NCBI GenBank assembly: GCA_002499445.1
Contig: DALS01000034.1
Location: forward strand, 1-15,491
Length of the DNA stretch: 15,491 nt
Direction: 5' to 3'
DNA from: Methanosarcina sp. UBA293
GTDB lineage: Archaea > Halobacteriota > Methanosarcinia > Methanosarcinales > Methanosarcinaceae
This document shows, piece by piece, positions 1 through 6,361 of this stretch (its first letter is position 1; each line of letters begins with the position of its first letter). The notes beneath the pieces were generated by a model. That model was not told where the DNA came from. It was given only the letters and a program-made list of their open reading frames with translations, and did not search any database. A program made the translations under genes and the position numbers.

Positions 1-22
1 TTATTATTATTATTATTATTAT
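1..22. repeat. TTA trinucleotide microsatellite
   Basis: The window opens with about seven perfect TTA units. It runs off the left edge, so its full length is unknown. It lies beyond the 3' end of the small minus-strand gene at 129-470. Such tracts change length easily; no function can be read from it. Confidence 0.85.
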
Positions 23-73
23 ATTAACATTTTAAATTTAGTATATAAGAAATAGTATTTGAGAAAATAATGG

Positions 74-97
74 TGCTAAGTTAAAAACTTCAAAGCA
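74..97 (-). terminator. Possible hairpin downstream of the 113-residue gene
   Basis: TGCT-AAGTT (74-82) can pair with AACTT and AGCA (86-90 and 94-97), giving a nine-pair stem with an AAA loop and a CAA bulge. It starts about 30 bases past the stop of the minus-strand gene and T-rich sequence follows on that strand. A role in transcript termination is inferred from position only. Confidence 0.3.
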
Positions 98-128
98 GCA
101 CATAGTCCGATATCAACTAGTAGTAAGA

Positions 129-470
129 TTATACAAATTCCTCTATAAATTCTCCAAATAATGCCTTAGATTTCTCAAGTCCCTCATATATTCCCTCTAA
201 ACAATCTGTGGAATAATTTGGTTTCTTTCCTATCTTAAGCGTGTCTATAAGTAAGTTGTATTCGTTCTGTAAATTCTGTATCTTTATGGTTTGATTCTCT
301 TTTGAACTGGATATGTAAAATTTTTCCACATGATCCTCAAAAGTATTCTTTGCGATATCTAGACCTTTATTAACTCCTTCTTTAAAATCTGAATAAGCTA
401 GTTGTTCTTTATTTCTCTCAATTAAATGATTAAAATTTCTAATTACGTGTTTAACTATTCGTTTATCCAT
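129..470 (-). CDS. Small hypothetical protein made of two similar halves
   Basis: A 113-residue, charged, soluble-looking protein of unknown function with no signal peptide or membrane segment. The ATG at 470 follows an AGAGGG Shine-Dalgarno-like site at suitable spacing, which supports real translation. The two halves resemble each other: residues about 14-51 and 71-112 share the pattern F/Y-N-x-L-I, then Y-S, then EG(V/I)xxGLxxxKxxFxxxxExF. This suggests an old internal duplication of a helical unit of about 40 residues, giving a pseudo-symmetric helical protein. The 3' side has a TTA microsatellite and a possible hairpin. Base composition is very AT-rich, more so than the metabolic genes in the window, which is compatible with a recently acquired or lineage-specific gene. 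I recognise no family and assign no function. Confidence 0.7.
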   Translation of the reverse strand: MDKRIVKHVIRNFNHLIERNKEQLAYSDFKEGVNKGLDIAKNTFEDHVEKFYISSSKENQTIKIQNLQNEYNLLIDTLKIGKKPNYSTDCLEGIYEGLEKSKALFGEFIEEFV

Positions 471-788
471 ATTTTACCCTCTTTGCTCTGAAATGAAATG
501 CTTGTGCAATGAGAAGAATTCAAACACAATTATTTATCCATTGTTTTGAAAATAATAAATAATACAGTTTTATAAATAAATTTATATATTTTTGAATATA
601 TCATTTTTGGAGCATATTTATCCAAATGTAGTATAAATTCCCAGATATAGGTATTAGAACAAAAGAAATCAATAAGGATCTGTATAGCGTACCCAGGTAC
701 AGAAAAGGGAAAAGAGCAAGGCTACTGAATTGGAAACCATGACCTTTTCGGAGTTATACAGCAAAGTATTGTTGTGGGCTTGAGGGAA

Positions 789-861
789 GGAGGCCATCTG
801 ACAGTTGATGGAATGAAACTTGTAGTTACGAGAATTTTGAAGCATTATTAATTAACCCTGA
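789..861 (+). pseudogene. Fragment of a second copy of the serine protease gene
   Basis: Bases 789-861 match 2200-2272 of the intact protease gene at about 65 of 73 positions with no gap. The translation keeps the same frame and reads as the stretch HLTVDGMKLVVTRILK found in the intact protein, then hits a TAA at 849-851 where the intact gene encodes the catalytic Asp. The same frame is open upstream only to a TGA at 726-728, and residues there do not convincingly resemble the protease. No start codon or His and Ser motifs are present, so it is a non-functional remnant. It ends about 20 bases before the fructokinase start and therefore lies in that gene's leader. Confidence 0.75.
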
Positions 862-870
862 ATTGAGACA

Positions 871-875
871 GGAGG
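871..875 (+). promoter_or_regulatory. Shine-Dalgarno site fixing the fructokinase start
   Basis: GGAGG sits eight bases before the ATG at 884. The open frame extends further to a TTG at 863, but that codon lies upstream of this site, so 884 is the better start. Confidence 0.75.
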
Positions 876-883
876 CTCAAAAG

Positions 884-1819
884 ATGAAGGGAAAACTAGA
901 AAATAACAGTGAAAAGATATACGGAGGAATTGAGGCAGGAGGCACAAAATTTGTCTGCGCAATAGGCACAGGACCGAATGATTTGAGAGCCAGGGAGAAA
1001 TTTCGGACCACAAACCCTAAAGAGACATTAAACCATGCCATTGGGTTCTTCAAAAACTATTCTTATAAGCAACTCACTGCCATAGGTATTGCTTCTTTTG
1101 GACCCTTAGATCTGAACATCTCTTCTTTAACTTTTGGCTATATAACCTCAACACCTAAACCGGAATGGGCAAACACAGACATTTTAGGGATAATCAAAAG
1201 CGCGTTAAATGTTCCAGTTGCCATTGATACAGATGTAAATGGAGCTGCACTGGGCGAATACCGTTTTGGTAGCGCTAAGAATCTGGAAAATTTCATCTAC
1301 CTGACTATTGGCACAGGAATTGGCGGCGGAGCTATGATAAATGGCAAATTAGTGCATGGACTACTTCATCCCGAAATGGGTCATATCCGTATTCCACACG
1401 ACCGAGAAAAAGACCCGTTTCCTGGTTTATGTCCATATCATAGTGACTGCTTTGAAGGTCTAGCTTCTGGACCAGCAATTTCCAGTCGGTGGGGAAAACC
1501 TGCACAGGAATTGCCTGACAACCACCCAGCTTGGGAGTTAGAAGCGCATTATATCGCGCTTGCATTAACCAGCTATATTTGCACCCTGTCCCCAGAGCGC
1601 ATTATTTTAGGGGGTGGAGTTATGGAGCGGACTGTAATGCTTCCACTAATCCGGGGGGAAGTACAGAAACTTTTGAATAATTATATCAGTAAACCAGAGA
1701 TTACAAAAAATATAGATAATTATATTGTTACCCCAGAACTGGGTAAATATGCAGGAGTTTTGGGAGCAATTGCGCTAGCTGAAGAAAAAGCAAATTGTGA
1801 AGCAGGAAATAAGAGCTAA
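884..1819 (+). CDS. ROK-family sugar kinase, probable fructokinase
   Basis: Predicted cytoplasmic ATP-dependent sugar kinase of 311 residues, the normal length for the ROK family. The N-terminal phosphate-binding loop GIEAGGTKFVCAIG is at residues 15-28, the catalytic Asp motif DTDVNGAALGE at 115-125, the glycine-rich TIGTGIGGG at 141-149, and the ROK signature HPEMGH at 162-167. A zinc-binding cluster follows, with Cys183, His186 and Cys189. The combination of EAGGTK and CPYHxDC is typical of the Bacillus-type fructokinases rather than glucokinases; fructose is therefore the likely substrate, though other hexoses cannot be excluded. The start at 884 is chosen for its GGAGG site. Its upstream leader carries a broken copy of the protease gene found downstream. 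A 13-base duplication covers its stop codon. No sugar transporter gene is adjacent, so the source of substrate is not evident from context. Confidence 0.9.
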   Translation: MKGKLENNSEKIYGGIEAGGTKFVCAIGTGPNDLRAREKFRTTNPKETLNHAIGFFKNYSYKQLTAIGIASFGPLDLNISSLTFGYITSTPKPEWANTDILGIIKSALNVPVAIDTDVNGAALGEYRFGSAKNLENFIYLTIGTGIGGGAMINGKLVHGLLHPEMGHIRIPHDREKDPFPGLCPYHSDCFEGLASGPAISSRWGKPAQELPDNHPAWELEAHYIALALTSYICTLSPERIILGGGVMERTVMLPLIRGEVQKLLNNYISKPEITKNIDNYIVTPELGKYAGVLGAIALAEEKANCEAGNKS

Positions 1820-1834
1820 ATATAAGAGTTAAAT
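1809..1834 (+). repeat. 13-base tandem duplication over the fructokinase stop codon
   Basis: ATAAGAGCTAAAT (1809-1821) is followed directly by ATAAGAGTTAAAT (1822-1834), one mismatch. The first unit contains the TAA stop. It looks like a small slippage duplication without evident function. Confidence 0.75.
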
Positions 1835-2082
1835 AATATTGCAAAAGCCACAGGTTTGTTGGCTGAAGCGTAATTCTCTGAACTCCTATCCTACTCCGTG
1901 AAAACAAATCTACTTTTCTGGATTTTCTCTGTCAGGCAGCGAGCGAATTTCAAGTCTGAGCTAATTCCTAGCCTAATATATAATGCTAAATATATTGAAA
2001 CACTATTTAATATAGGCACTAATATAGACACCAGAAATTCTACAAATCAGCCCAATCGGAATTGGCAGAGCGATGAAAACTT

Positions 2083-2562
2083 ATGATAAAAGCAGGCAGC
2101 TCTTTCTCCTATAATGGAAAACGCTGTACTATCGGCGCTGTTATTCCACTTAATGAACATTTTTACATGGTCACGGTTGCTCATATATTTCGTGGGAAAG
2201 GAGACCATCTAACAGTTGATGGAATGAAACTTGTAGTTACAAGAATTTTGAAATATTATGATTTAGCCCTGATAGAGCTTCCTCCTGAAAGCGTAGTTGA
2301 AATCACCGAGTTTGGCAGCGCAGCCGAACTCGAGCAAGCTGAAGTTATTAATGATTTTCGTGTTATCCGGTGCAGAGTGGTTAATGCCGGAGCTTCATTA
2401 CTTTTTCTGGGCTTTCAGTGCTATAATATGCCAGAACCCGGGGATAGTGGTTCACCTATCCTGCAGGGAGGAAAGGTAATAGGGCTCATGTCCTCGGTAA
2501 CTTTAGACACCTGTATGGGAATTGGGATCTCATCCAACATTATCCTCAGCCTGCAAGAATAA
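2083..2562 (+). CDS. Compact trypsin-like (PA-clan) serine protease
   Basis: A 159-residue protein with the three catalytic motifs of the chymotrypsin fold in order and spacing: TVAHIF with His34, YYDLALIELP with Asp60, and EPGDSGSPIL with Ser122, followed by GGKVIGL as in the last beta-barrel strands. It is shorter than most trypsin-like enzymes (usually 200 or more residues for the domain) but the core appears complete. There is no signal peptide, membrane segment, PDZ domain or propeptide, so it probably acts in the cytoplasm on an unknown substrate. An in-frame TGA lies at 2074-2076, so ATG 2083 is the only reasonable start; the ribosome-binding site is weak. A TATA-like region near 1974-1985 would give a leader of about 80 bases. 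Part of the gene is duplicated as a broken fragment at 789-861. It could be a pseudo-protease in function, but the triad is intact. Confidence 0.8.
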   Translation: MIKAGSSFSYNGKRCTIGAVIPLNEHFYMVTVAHIFRGKGDHLTVDGMKLVVTRILKYYDLALIELPPESVVEITEFGSAAELEQAEVINDFRVIRCRVVNAGASLLFLGFQCYNMPEPGDSGSPILQGGKVIGLMSSVTLDTCMGIGISSNIILSLQE

Positions 2563-2624
2563 CGAAAATGCTTGAATTAAGTAGTAGAATTTAACAGAAA
2601 TTCTTACGGAAACCTTCACGAACT

Positions 2625-3692
2625 TCAAACTCTTTGCAGGTAAAAAGCTATTGGGAATCCTATCAGCGTTGGAATCCAGAAAGAAAATACCCTGTAGCTG
2701 AGTACAACTACAACCGCAATTGAGCTAGGTACCCCCAGGCCTGTATAGAGGGCAGCCATTGTGCTCTCCACAACTCCTATTCCTCCGGGAAGAAGAAATG
2801 CCATTTTTCCTAAGAGAAGGGGAAATCCGTATCCTAGGACCAGGATCCCTGGTCCTACCGGATACCCTGCGGCTATGAAGAAAAGATAAAGAGTCAGCAT
2901 GTCAAAAATCGTATAAACTGCAGCCCCAATAAGCGGGCGCTGCCAGCCTCCATTGCCTAACATTTCAAGGGCTGCAAAAATTCGGCTTACTGAGCTTTCA
3001 GTTGGAGCAGGCGTATAGGTTTTATGCATAAGTCGGGAAAAGTAAGCTGCTATCCTGACAACTACGAGTGTGAAACTTGCACGGTTTCTTATTCCCCAAT
3101 TTATTGCTGCAAAGCCCAGGCAAAGTAAAGTTAAGATCAGGACAAAGGCGAAGAACTGTATCGAAGAAAGGCTGTGGACTACGAGAAGATGAAATATTCC
3201 AGCTATAGCCAGTACCGTTAAGATCGTATTATTGAAAACTGTGGGCAGGGCACCTGCAAGTCCTGCGCCTTCTGCGCTGACGCCATACTTCCGTACCCAT
3301 CTATAAGTCGCTGCAGCATTCCCGAAAGGACCTCCTGCCAGCATGCCTATACTTGAAGCTGCGAGTGTTATTATAACCCCATTTAATATCGGAATACTCT
3401 GGTTCACTATTGCTGCGATAGAATTTATAAGATAACCTGCTCCCAGATAACTGATCCCCTGGACAAGGGCAGCCAGCAGCACAGCCCATAGGACCATTGT
3501 TTTGATGATATACAGAGACGCCTCAAGCGAAGCAAGCTGTGGAAGAATAAGGTTAACAGCCAGCCCGGTGAGGATAAGAGTTGGTAGATAGCGGCTTACT
3601 CTCAAGACCAGAGGTGGAGGAGATAGCAGACTTCTGTGGGTACTGTTTTTGCTTTTTTGCCCTGATTTGCTTTCATCCCGGTTTATGCTCAT
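2625..3692 (-). CDS. YbhN/UPF0104-type integral membrane protein (flippase-like domain)
   Basis: A 355-residue polytopic membrane protein with a basic hydrophilic N-terminus (residues 1-30) and about eight hydrophobic segments. The late motif LPGGIGVVE at 301-309, and the earlier AGGPFGNAAATYRWVRKYG at 119-137, are characteristic of the UPF0104/YbhN family, related to the membrane part of lysylphosphatidylglycerol synthase (MprF). Members have been linked to lipid flipping or envelope lipid synthesis; no soluble transferase domain is fused here. The ATG at 3692 is taken as start; the nearest Shine-Dalgarno-like GGAG is rather distant (14 bases). The gene converges on the protease gene, with 62 bases between stops, and is divergent from the DUF1294 gene. 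Inositol-1-phosphate synthase is two genes away, which allows but does not show a link to inositol lipids. Confidence 0.85.
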   Translation of the reverse strand: MSINRDESKSGQKSKNSTHRSLLSPPPLVLRVSRYLPTLILTGLAVNLILPQLASLEASLYIIKTMVLWAVLLAALVQGISYLGAGYLINSIAAIVNQSIPILNGVIITLAASSIGMLAGGPFGNAAATYRWVRKYGVSAEGAGLAGALPTVFNNTILTVLAIAGIFHLLVVHSLSSIQFFAFVLILTLLCLGFAAINWGIRNRASFTLVVVRIAAYFSRLMHKTYTPAPTESSVSRIFAALEMLGNGGWQRPLIGAAVYTIFDMLTLYLFFIAAGYPVGPGILVLGYGFPLLLGKMAFLLPGGIGVVESTMAALYTGLGVPSSIAVVVVLSYRVFSFWIPTLIGFPIAFYLQRV

Positions 3693-3838
3693 TTAAGATT
3701 CTCTTACTCCAAATTTTTTATCTGGTTATATTTTCGGGCAGCCACTTATTTAATGATATAATATTACTGATCTGGGAAGATCAATGTACCGAGTAAAACA
3801 TCACAGCTTTTAATTATTAGTAAGGATAATTCTTTTCC

Positions 3839-4111
3839 ATGGCAGAGACTATACATCTTCTTTTCCCTATTATTTATGCTGTTCTAAATGCAGCTTCTTA
3901 TATCTTGTATGCAATCGATAAATTCAAGGCAAGAAAGGGAAGTTGGAGAATTTCCGAGCAGGGCTTGTTGATTGCTTCTCTCTTTGGCCCTATTGGTGCA
4001 TTGCTTGGAATGCAGCATTTCAGGCATAAAACCCAGAAGCCTATGTTTAAATTTCTGGTACCTGCATTTACAGGAATTCACATTCTTTTAGTGCTCTGGA
4101 TCAACCTTTAA
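3839..4111 (+). CDS. DUF1294 small membrane protein
   Basis: A 90-residue protein with three hydrophobic segments (about 5-25, 41-57, 71-89). The central pattern YAIDKFKARKGSWRISE at 24-40 followed by LFGPIGALLGMQHFRHKT at 48-65 is the signature of the DUF1294 family, short membrane proteins of unknown function found in bacteria and archaea, sometimes fused to a cold-shock domain. There is no such fusion here. An AAGGA about 13 bases upstream is a weak ribosome-binding site. The AT-rich run at 3750-3765 on the plus strand could supply its promoter. The gene is divergent from the YbhN-type gene across about 145 bases. Function is unknown. Confidence 0.85.
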   Translation: MAETIHLLFPIIYAVLNAASYILYAIDKFKARKGSWRISEQGLLIASLFGPIGALLGMQHFRHKTQKPMFKFLVPAFTGIHILLVLWINL

Positions 4112-4553
4112 GCTTTAATAACTTTTTCAAGTAGTTCTACGCCCTGATAATCTAATTTCAGGCTGTTTTAAGCCTTGAAAATTTGATTTTAGACTCAGTC
4201 ATACTAAATTAGGCCCGAAAAAGAGGAAATTAGCCTTAAAAAGAGTTCACAGATTAACATTATCCTTATTTTTTGTAAAACGCTTTTTATAGTATTTTAC
4301 TCATACAATAAGAGGCATCACAGTTTTCATTCCTTACTCTTTATGAGACTATATTTTAGAAACTAGTTTTGAAAACTGTAAAACTTCGGGGGAAAATTAA
4401 AATCTGTATTTCATACCTGTATTTTATACTTGTATTTAAAGTCAGTATTTCACAGTAATATTTCAAAATATCTATTAAAATATGTGTTTAAGTAAAATTT
4501 TATACTATTATCATTTTAAGCTTATTGGGGGAATATCAGCGGCAGGTAAAGAT
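4112..4553 (+). other. Long AT-rich leader region before inositol-1-phosphate synthase
   Basis: About 440 bases with no gene. A TATA-like CTTTTTATAG occurs at 4283-4292, which would give a leader of roughly 240 bases, and more TATA-like sequence occurs within the 13-base repeat array at 4405-4495. The first 100 bases contain loosely repeated A-rich segments around GGCxxGAAAAAGAG and GCCTTAAAAAGAG (4211-4244). The open frame extends upstream to 4482, but the part before 4554 looks non-coding. Confidence 0.5.
4405..4495 (+). repeat. Seven-unit imperfect 13-base tandem repeat upstream of ino1
   Basis: Copies of TGTATTT or a close variant start exactly every 13 bases at 4405, 4418, 4431, 4444 and 4457, followed by a degenerate unit at 4470 and TGTGTTT at 4483. 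Units have the form TGTATTTCAxAxx. The array ends about 58 bases before the ATG. It could be a decaying simple repeat, or phased binding sites; the sequence alone does not decide. Confidence 0.7.
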
Positions 4554-5645
4554 ATGATAAAAATTGCCATTGCAGGAGTTGGGAATTGTGCAAGCTCACT
4601 CCTGCAGGGGATTGAATATTATCGGAAAAAAAAAGAAAAGGATTCATCCGGCTTGATGCATTGGGATCTTGGGGGCTACTTGCCGTATGAAATTGAAGTT
4701 GCAGCAGCTTTTGATATCGACCAGCGGAAGGTGGGGAAAGATATATCAGAAGCTATATTTTCGCCTCCTAACTGTACAACGGTTTTCTGTCCAGATATTC
4801 CGCATGCAGGAACAAATATAAAAGTAGGGAGAGTTCTGGACGGCTTTTCGGATCACCTTTTAAATTACCCTGATGAGTTCAGGTTTTTGCCCGCTGAGGG
4901 GGAGGGTGCAACAAAAGAGGAAATCGTAGCTGCTCTGAAGGACTCAAGTACCGAGATCCTCCTTAATTATATGCCTGTAGGCTCAGAACAGGCAGCCTGT
5001 TTCTATGCCGAATGTGCCCTTGAAGCAGGCTGTGCTTTTATTAACAATATGCCGGTTTTCATCGCAAGCAACCCTGAGTGGGTAAAACGCTTCGAAGAAA
5101 GGAAGCTTCCTATTATAGGGGATGATATCAAGTCCCAGTTAGGCGCTACTATCGTTCACAGGACGCTTGCCGACCTTTTCAGGAAGCGGGGAGTTAAACT
5201 GGAAAGAACCTATCAGCTTAATACCGCAGGAAATACCGATTTTCTTAATATGCTCAATAGGGATAGACTTGCCTCCAAGAAGGAATCAAAGACTGAGGCC
5301 ATCCAATCCGTACTCAAAAATAGACTTGAGAGCGGAAATATCCATGTGGGTCCAAGTGATTACATTCCCTGGCAGAAAGACAACAAAGTTTGCTTCCTGA
5401 GAATGGAAGGAAAACTCTTCGGGGATGTGCCAATGAACCTTGAGCTCAGGCTTTCAGTTGAGGATTCCCCTAACTCGGCAGGTGTGGTAATTGATGCCAT
5501 TCGGTGCTGTAAATTAGCTCTTGACCGCGGAATAGGAGGAGTCCTTTATCCTCCTTCGGCATATTTTATGAAGCATCCGCCTGAACAATATTCCGATGCT
5601 GAAGCATATCGCATGACTGAAGAGTTCATTGCCGGAAACCTGTGA
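4554..5645 (+). CDS. ino1: Inositol-1-phosphate synthase (archaeal type)
   Basis: Converts D-glucose 6-phosphate to 1L-myo-inositol 1-phosphate with NAD as internal redox cofactor; in Methanosarcina the product would feed archaetidylinositol lipids. The 363-residue protein matches the short archaeal/actinobacterial form. The NAD-binding glycine motif GVGNCAS is at residues 8-14, the family core GDDIKSQLGAT at 189-199, the substrate-site stretch NTAGNTDF at 223-230, and SVEDSPNSAGVVIDA at 301-315. All key segments are present. The start is placed at 4554 because the family begins with IKIAIAGVGN and AGGT lies six bases before this ATG; the longer frame from 4482 adds 24 residues without family resemblance. 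The upstream 13-base repeat array and long leader suggest regulated expression, but no regulator is recognisable. Confidence 0.95.
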   Translation: MIKIAIAGVGNCASSLLQGIEYYRKKKEKDSSGLMHWDLGGYLPYEIEVAAAFDIDQRKVGKDISEAIFSPPNCTTVFCPDIPHAGTNIKVGRVLDGFSDHLLNYPDEFRFLPAEGEGATKEEIVAALKDSSTEILLNYMPVGSEQAACFYAECALEAGCAFINNMPVFIASNPEWVKRFEERKLPIIGDDIKSQLGATIVHRTLADLFRKRGVKLERTYQLNTAGNTDFLNMLNRDRLASKKESKTEAIQSVLKNRLESGNIHVGPSDYIPWQKDNKVCFLRMEGKLFGDVPMNLELRLSVEDSPNSAGVVIDAIRCCKLALDRGIGGVLYPPSAYFMKHPPEQYSDAEAYRMTEEFIAGNL

Positions 5646-5797
5646 AAAAAGAAATTGAAAGAATCTGCAAAAAAGTCATGAAGTAAAGTCTTTATAAAAG
5701 CTCTGGAAGTAATCTATAAAAGAACCTAAATAAAACAGGTAATAAATTTAAAACTTATGCTTCTCTCGAAGTTTTTAGGGTAATTCAAAACTTGAGG

Positions 5798-5884
5798 GAG
5801 CCAGAGGAACTAGAGCCAGAAGAACTAGAGCTAGAGGAACTAAAAACAGGAAACTAAAACTAGGAAGTTAAAATCAAGAAATTA
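5798..5884. repeat. Six-unit 15/14-base tandem repeat reaching the ferritin-like gene's stop
   Basis: Three 15-base units, GAGCCAGAGGAACTA (5798-5812), GAGCCAGAAGAACTA (5813-5827) and GAGCTAGAGGAACTA (5828-5842), are followed by three decayed 14-base units (5843-5856, 5857-5870, 5871-5884). The last unit overlaps the stop codon of the minus-strand gene at 5882. It lies between the convergent ino1 and ferritin-like genes. On the plus strand it would read as EPEEL repeats, but no start codon serves that frame. Confidence 0.8.
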
Positions 5885-6166
5885 TTTGGATAATACTTTT
5901 TCCGCCTCTTTAACTCCAGCCTCAAGTTCTTGCTTATGTTGAGTGTCAAACTTAAGTAGGAGGGCCTGAAACTCTCCTATGTGCGTTTTTTCCTCTTTTG
6001 CTACATCCAGAAGGACAACTTTTATATTCGAATTTTTTGTTAAGTTTGCCATCTGTTCATATAGATTTATGGCATCAAGCTCAGCAATTATTGCAGCTCT
6101 GATGATCTCTTTATCAATATCTCCTTCAGATACGCTTTTAATATCGACAGGTATTTTGGATAACAA
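5882..6166 (-). CDS. Encapsulated-ferritin-like protein (EncFtn/FLP type)
   Basis: A 94-residue two-helix ferritin-like protein expected to bind and oxidise Fe(II). Glu29, Tyr36, Glu59 and His62 (in ELDAINLYEQ and KEEKTH) reproduce the spacing of the ferroxidase residues Glu32, Tyr39, Glu62 and His65 of Rhodospirillum rubrum EncFtn. The stretch AIIAELDAINLYEQMA closely resembles, from memory, the ferritin-like domain fused to the Pyrococcus furiosus encapsulin shell. In this family two half-ferritin chains join to make the iron site. Here it is separate and no shell gene is in the window; the C-terminus shows no clear encapsulin targeting peptide. The start is a TTG at 6166 placed six bases after AGGAGGG; an overlapping ATG at 6171 is out of frame. 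The alternative label is a small rubrerythrin-family protein. Iron storage inside a shell is inference. Confidence 0.85.
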   Translation of the reverse strand: MLSKIPVDIKSVSEGDIDKEIIRAAIIAELDAINLYEQMANLTKNSNIKVVLLDVAKEEKTHIGEFQALLLKFDTQHKQELEAGVKEAEKVLSK

Positions 6167-6172
6167 CTCATT

Positions 6173-6179
6173 CCCTCCT
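6173..6179 (-). promoter_or_regulatory. Shine-Dalgarno site fixing a TTG start
   Basis: On the minus strand AGGAGGG lies six bases before the TTG at 6166. The ATG at 6171-6169 is only one base from this site and in another frame, so TTG initiation is favoured. Confidence 0.75.
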
Positions 6180-6213
6180 GCTTACGTATATGAGGATATA
6201 AAATAAATATATT

Positions 6214-6316
6214 TACCTGATCCGGGAAGTCTTTTAATGATTTTAGCTTGGAAAATTACCTTCTCAGCAATCTCACTGACTCCCGTAAGATACCTTAAAG
6301 TCACCCGGATCAGGTA
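6214..6316. promoter_or_regulatory. Inverted 13-base operator-like sites before the ferritin-like gene
   Basis: TACCTGATCCGGG (6214-6226) and its exact reverse complement CCCGGATCAGGTA (6304-6316) are separated by 77 bases. Each site is itself a near-palindrome around GATC. The site nearer the gene directly abuts the AT-rich TATA-like run at 6198-6213 that would be the minus-strand promoter of the ferritin-like gene. This layout fits a pair of repressor sites, perhaps for a metal-dependent regulator, but could also be the stem of a terminator for the dehydrogenase-like gene ending at 6362. Confidence 0.5.
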
Positions 6317-6361
6317 TCAGGATGTCCGGATAATTCTACAGATCATTATTTTCAACATTTC

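Larger units (their letters stand above)
471..883. other. Gene-free stretch upstream of the fructokinase gene
   Basis: About 410 bases with no intact gene. The left part is extremely AT-rich and holds TATA-like runs (for example 564-572 and 581-589) that could serve either the minus-strand gene to the left or the fructokinase to the right. A short palindrome, GTACC-CA-GGTAC, lies at 689-700. The right end contains the broken protease-gene copy described separately. Confidence 0.6.

Noticed and set aside
789..861. Mobile element as cause of the protease-fragment duplication
   Set aside because: No terminal inverted repeats, target-site duplication or transposase remnant could be seen around either copy.
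1898..2086. 62-codon open frame starting with GTG before the protease gene
   Set aside because: No ribosome-binding site, no family resemblance, AT-biased composition, and it ends by overlapping the protease start; most likely chance.
5792..5857. Plus-strand frame encoding EPEEL repeats
   Set aside because: No ATG or GTG start and no ribosome-binding site; explained as a DNA tandem repeat.
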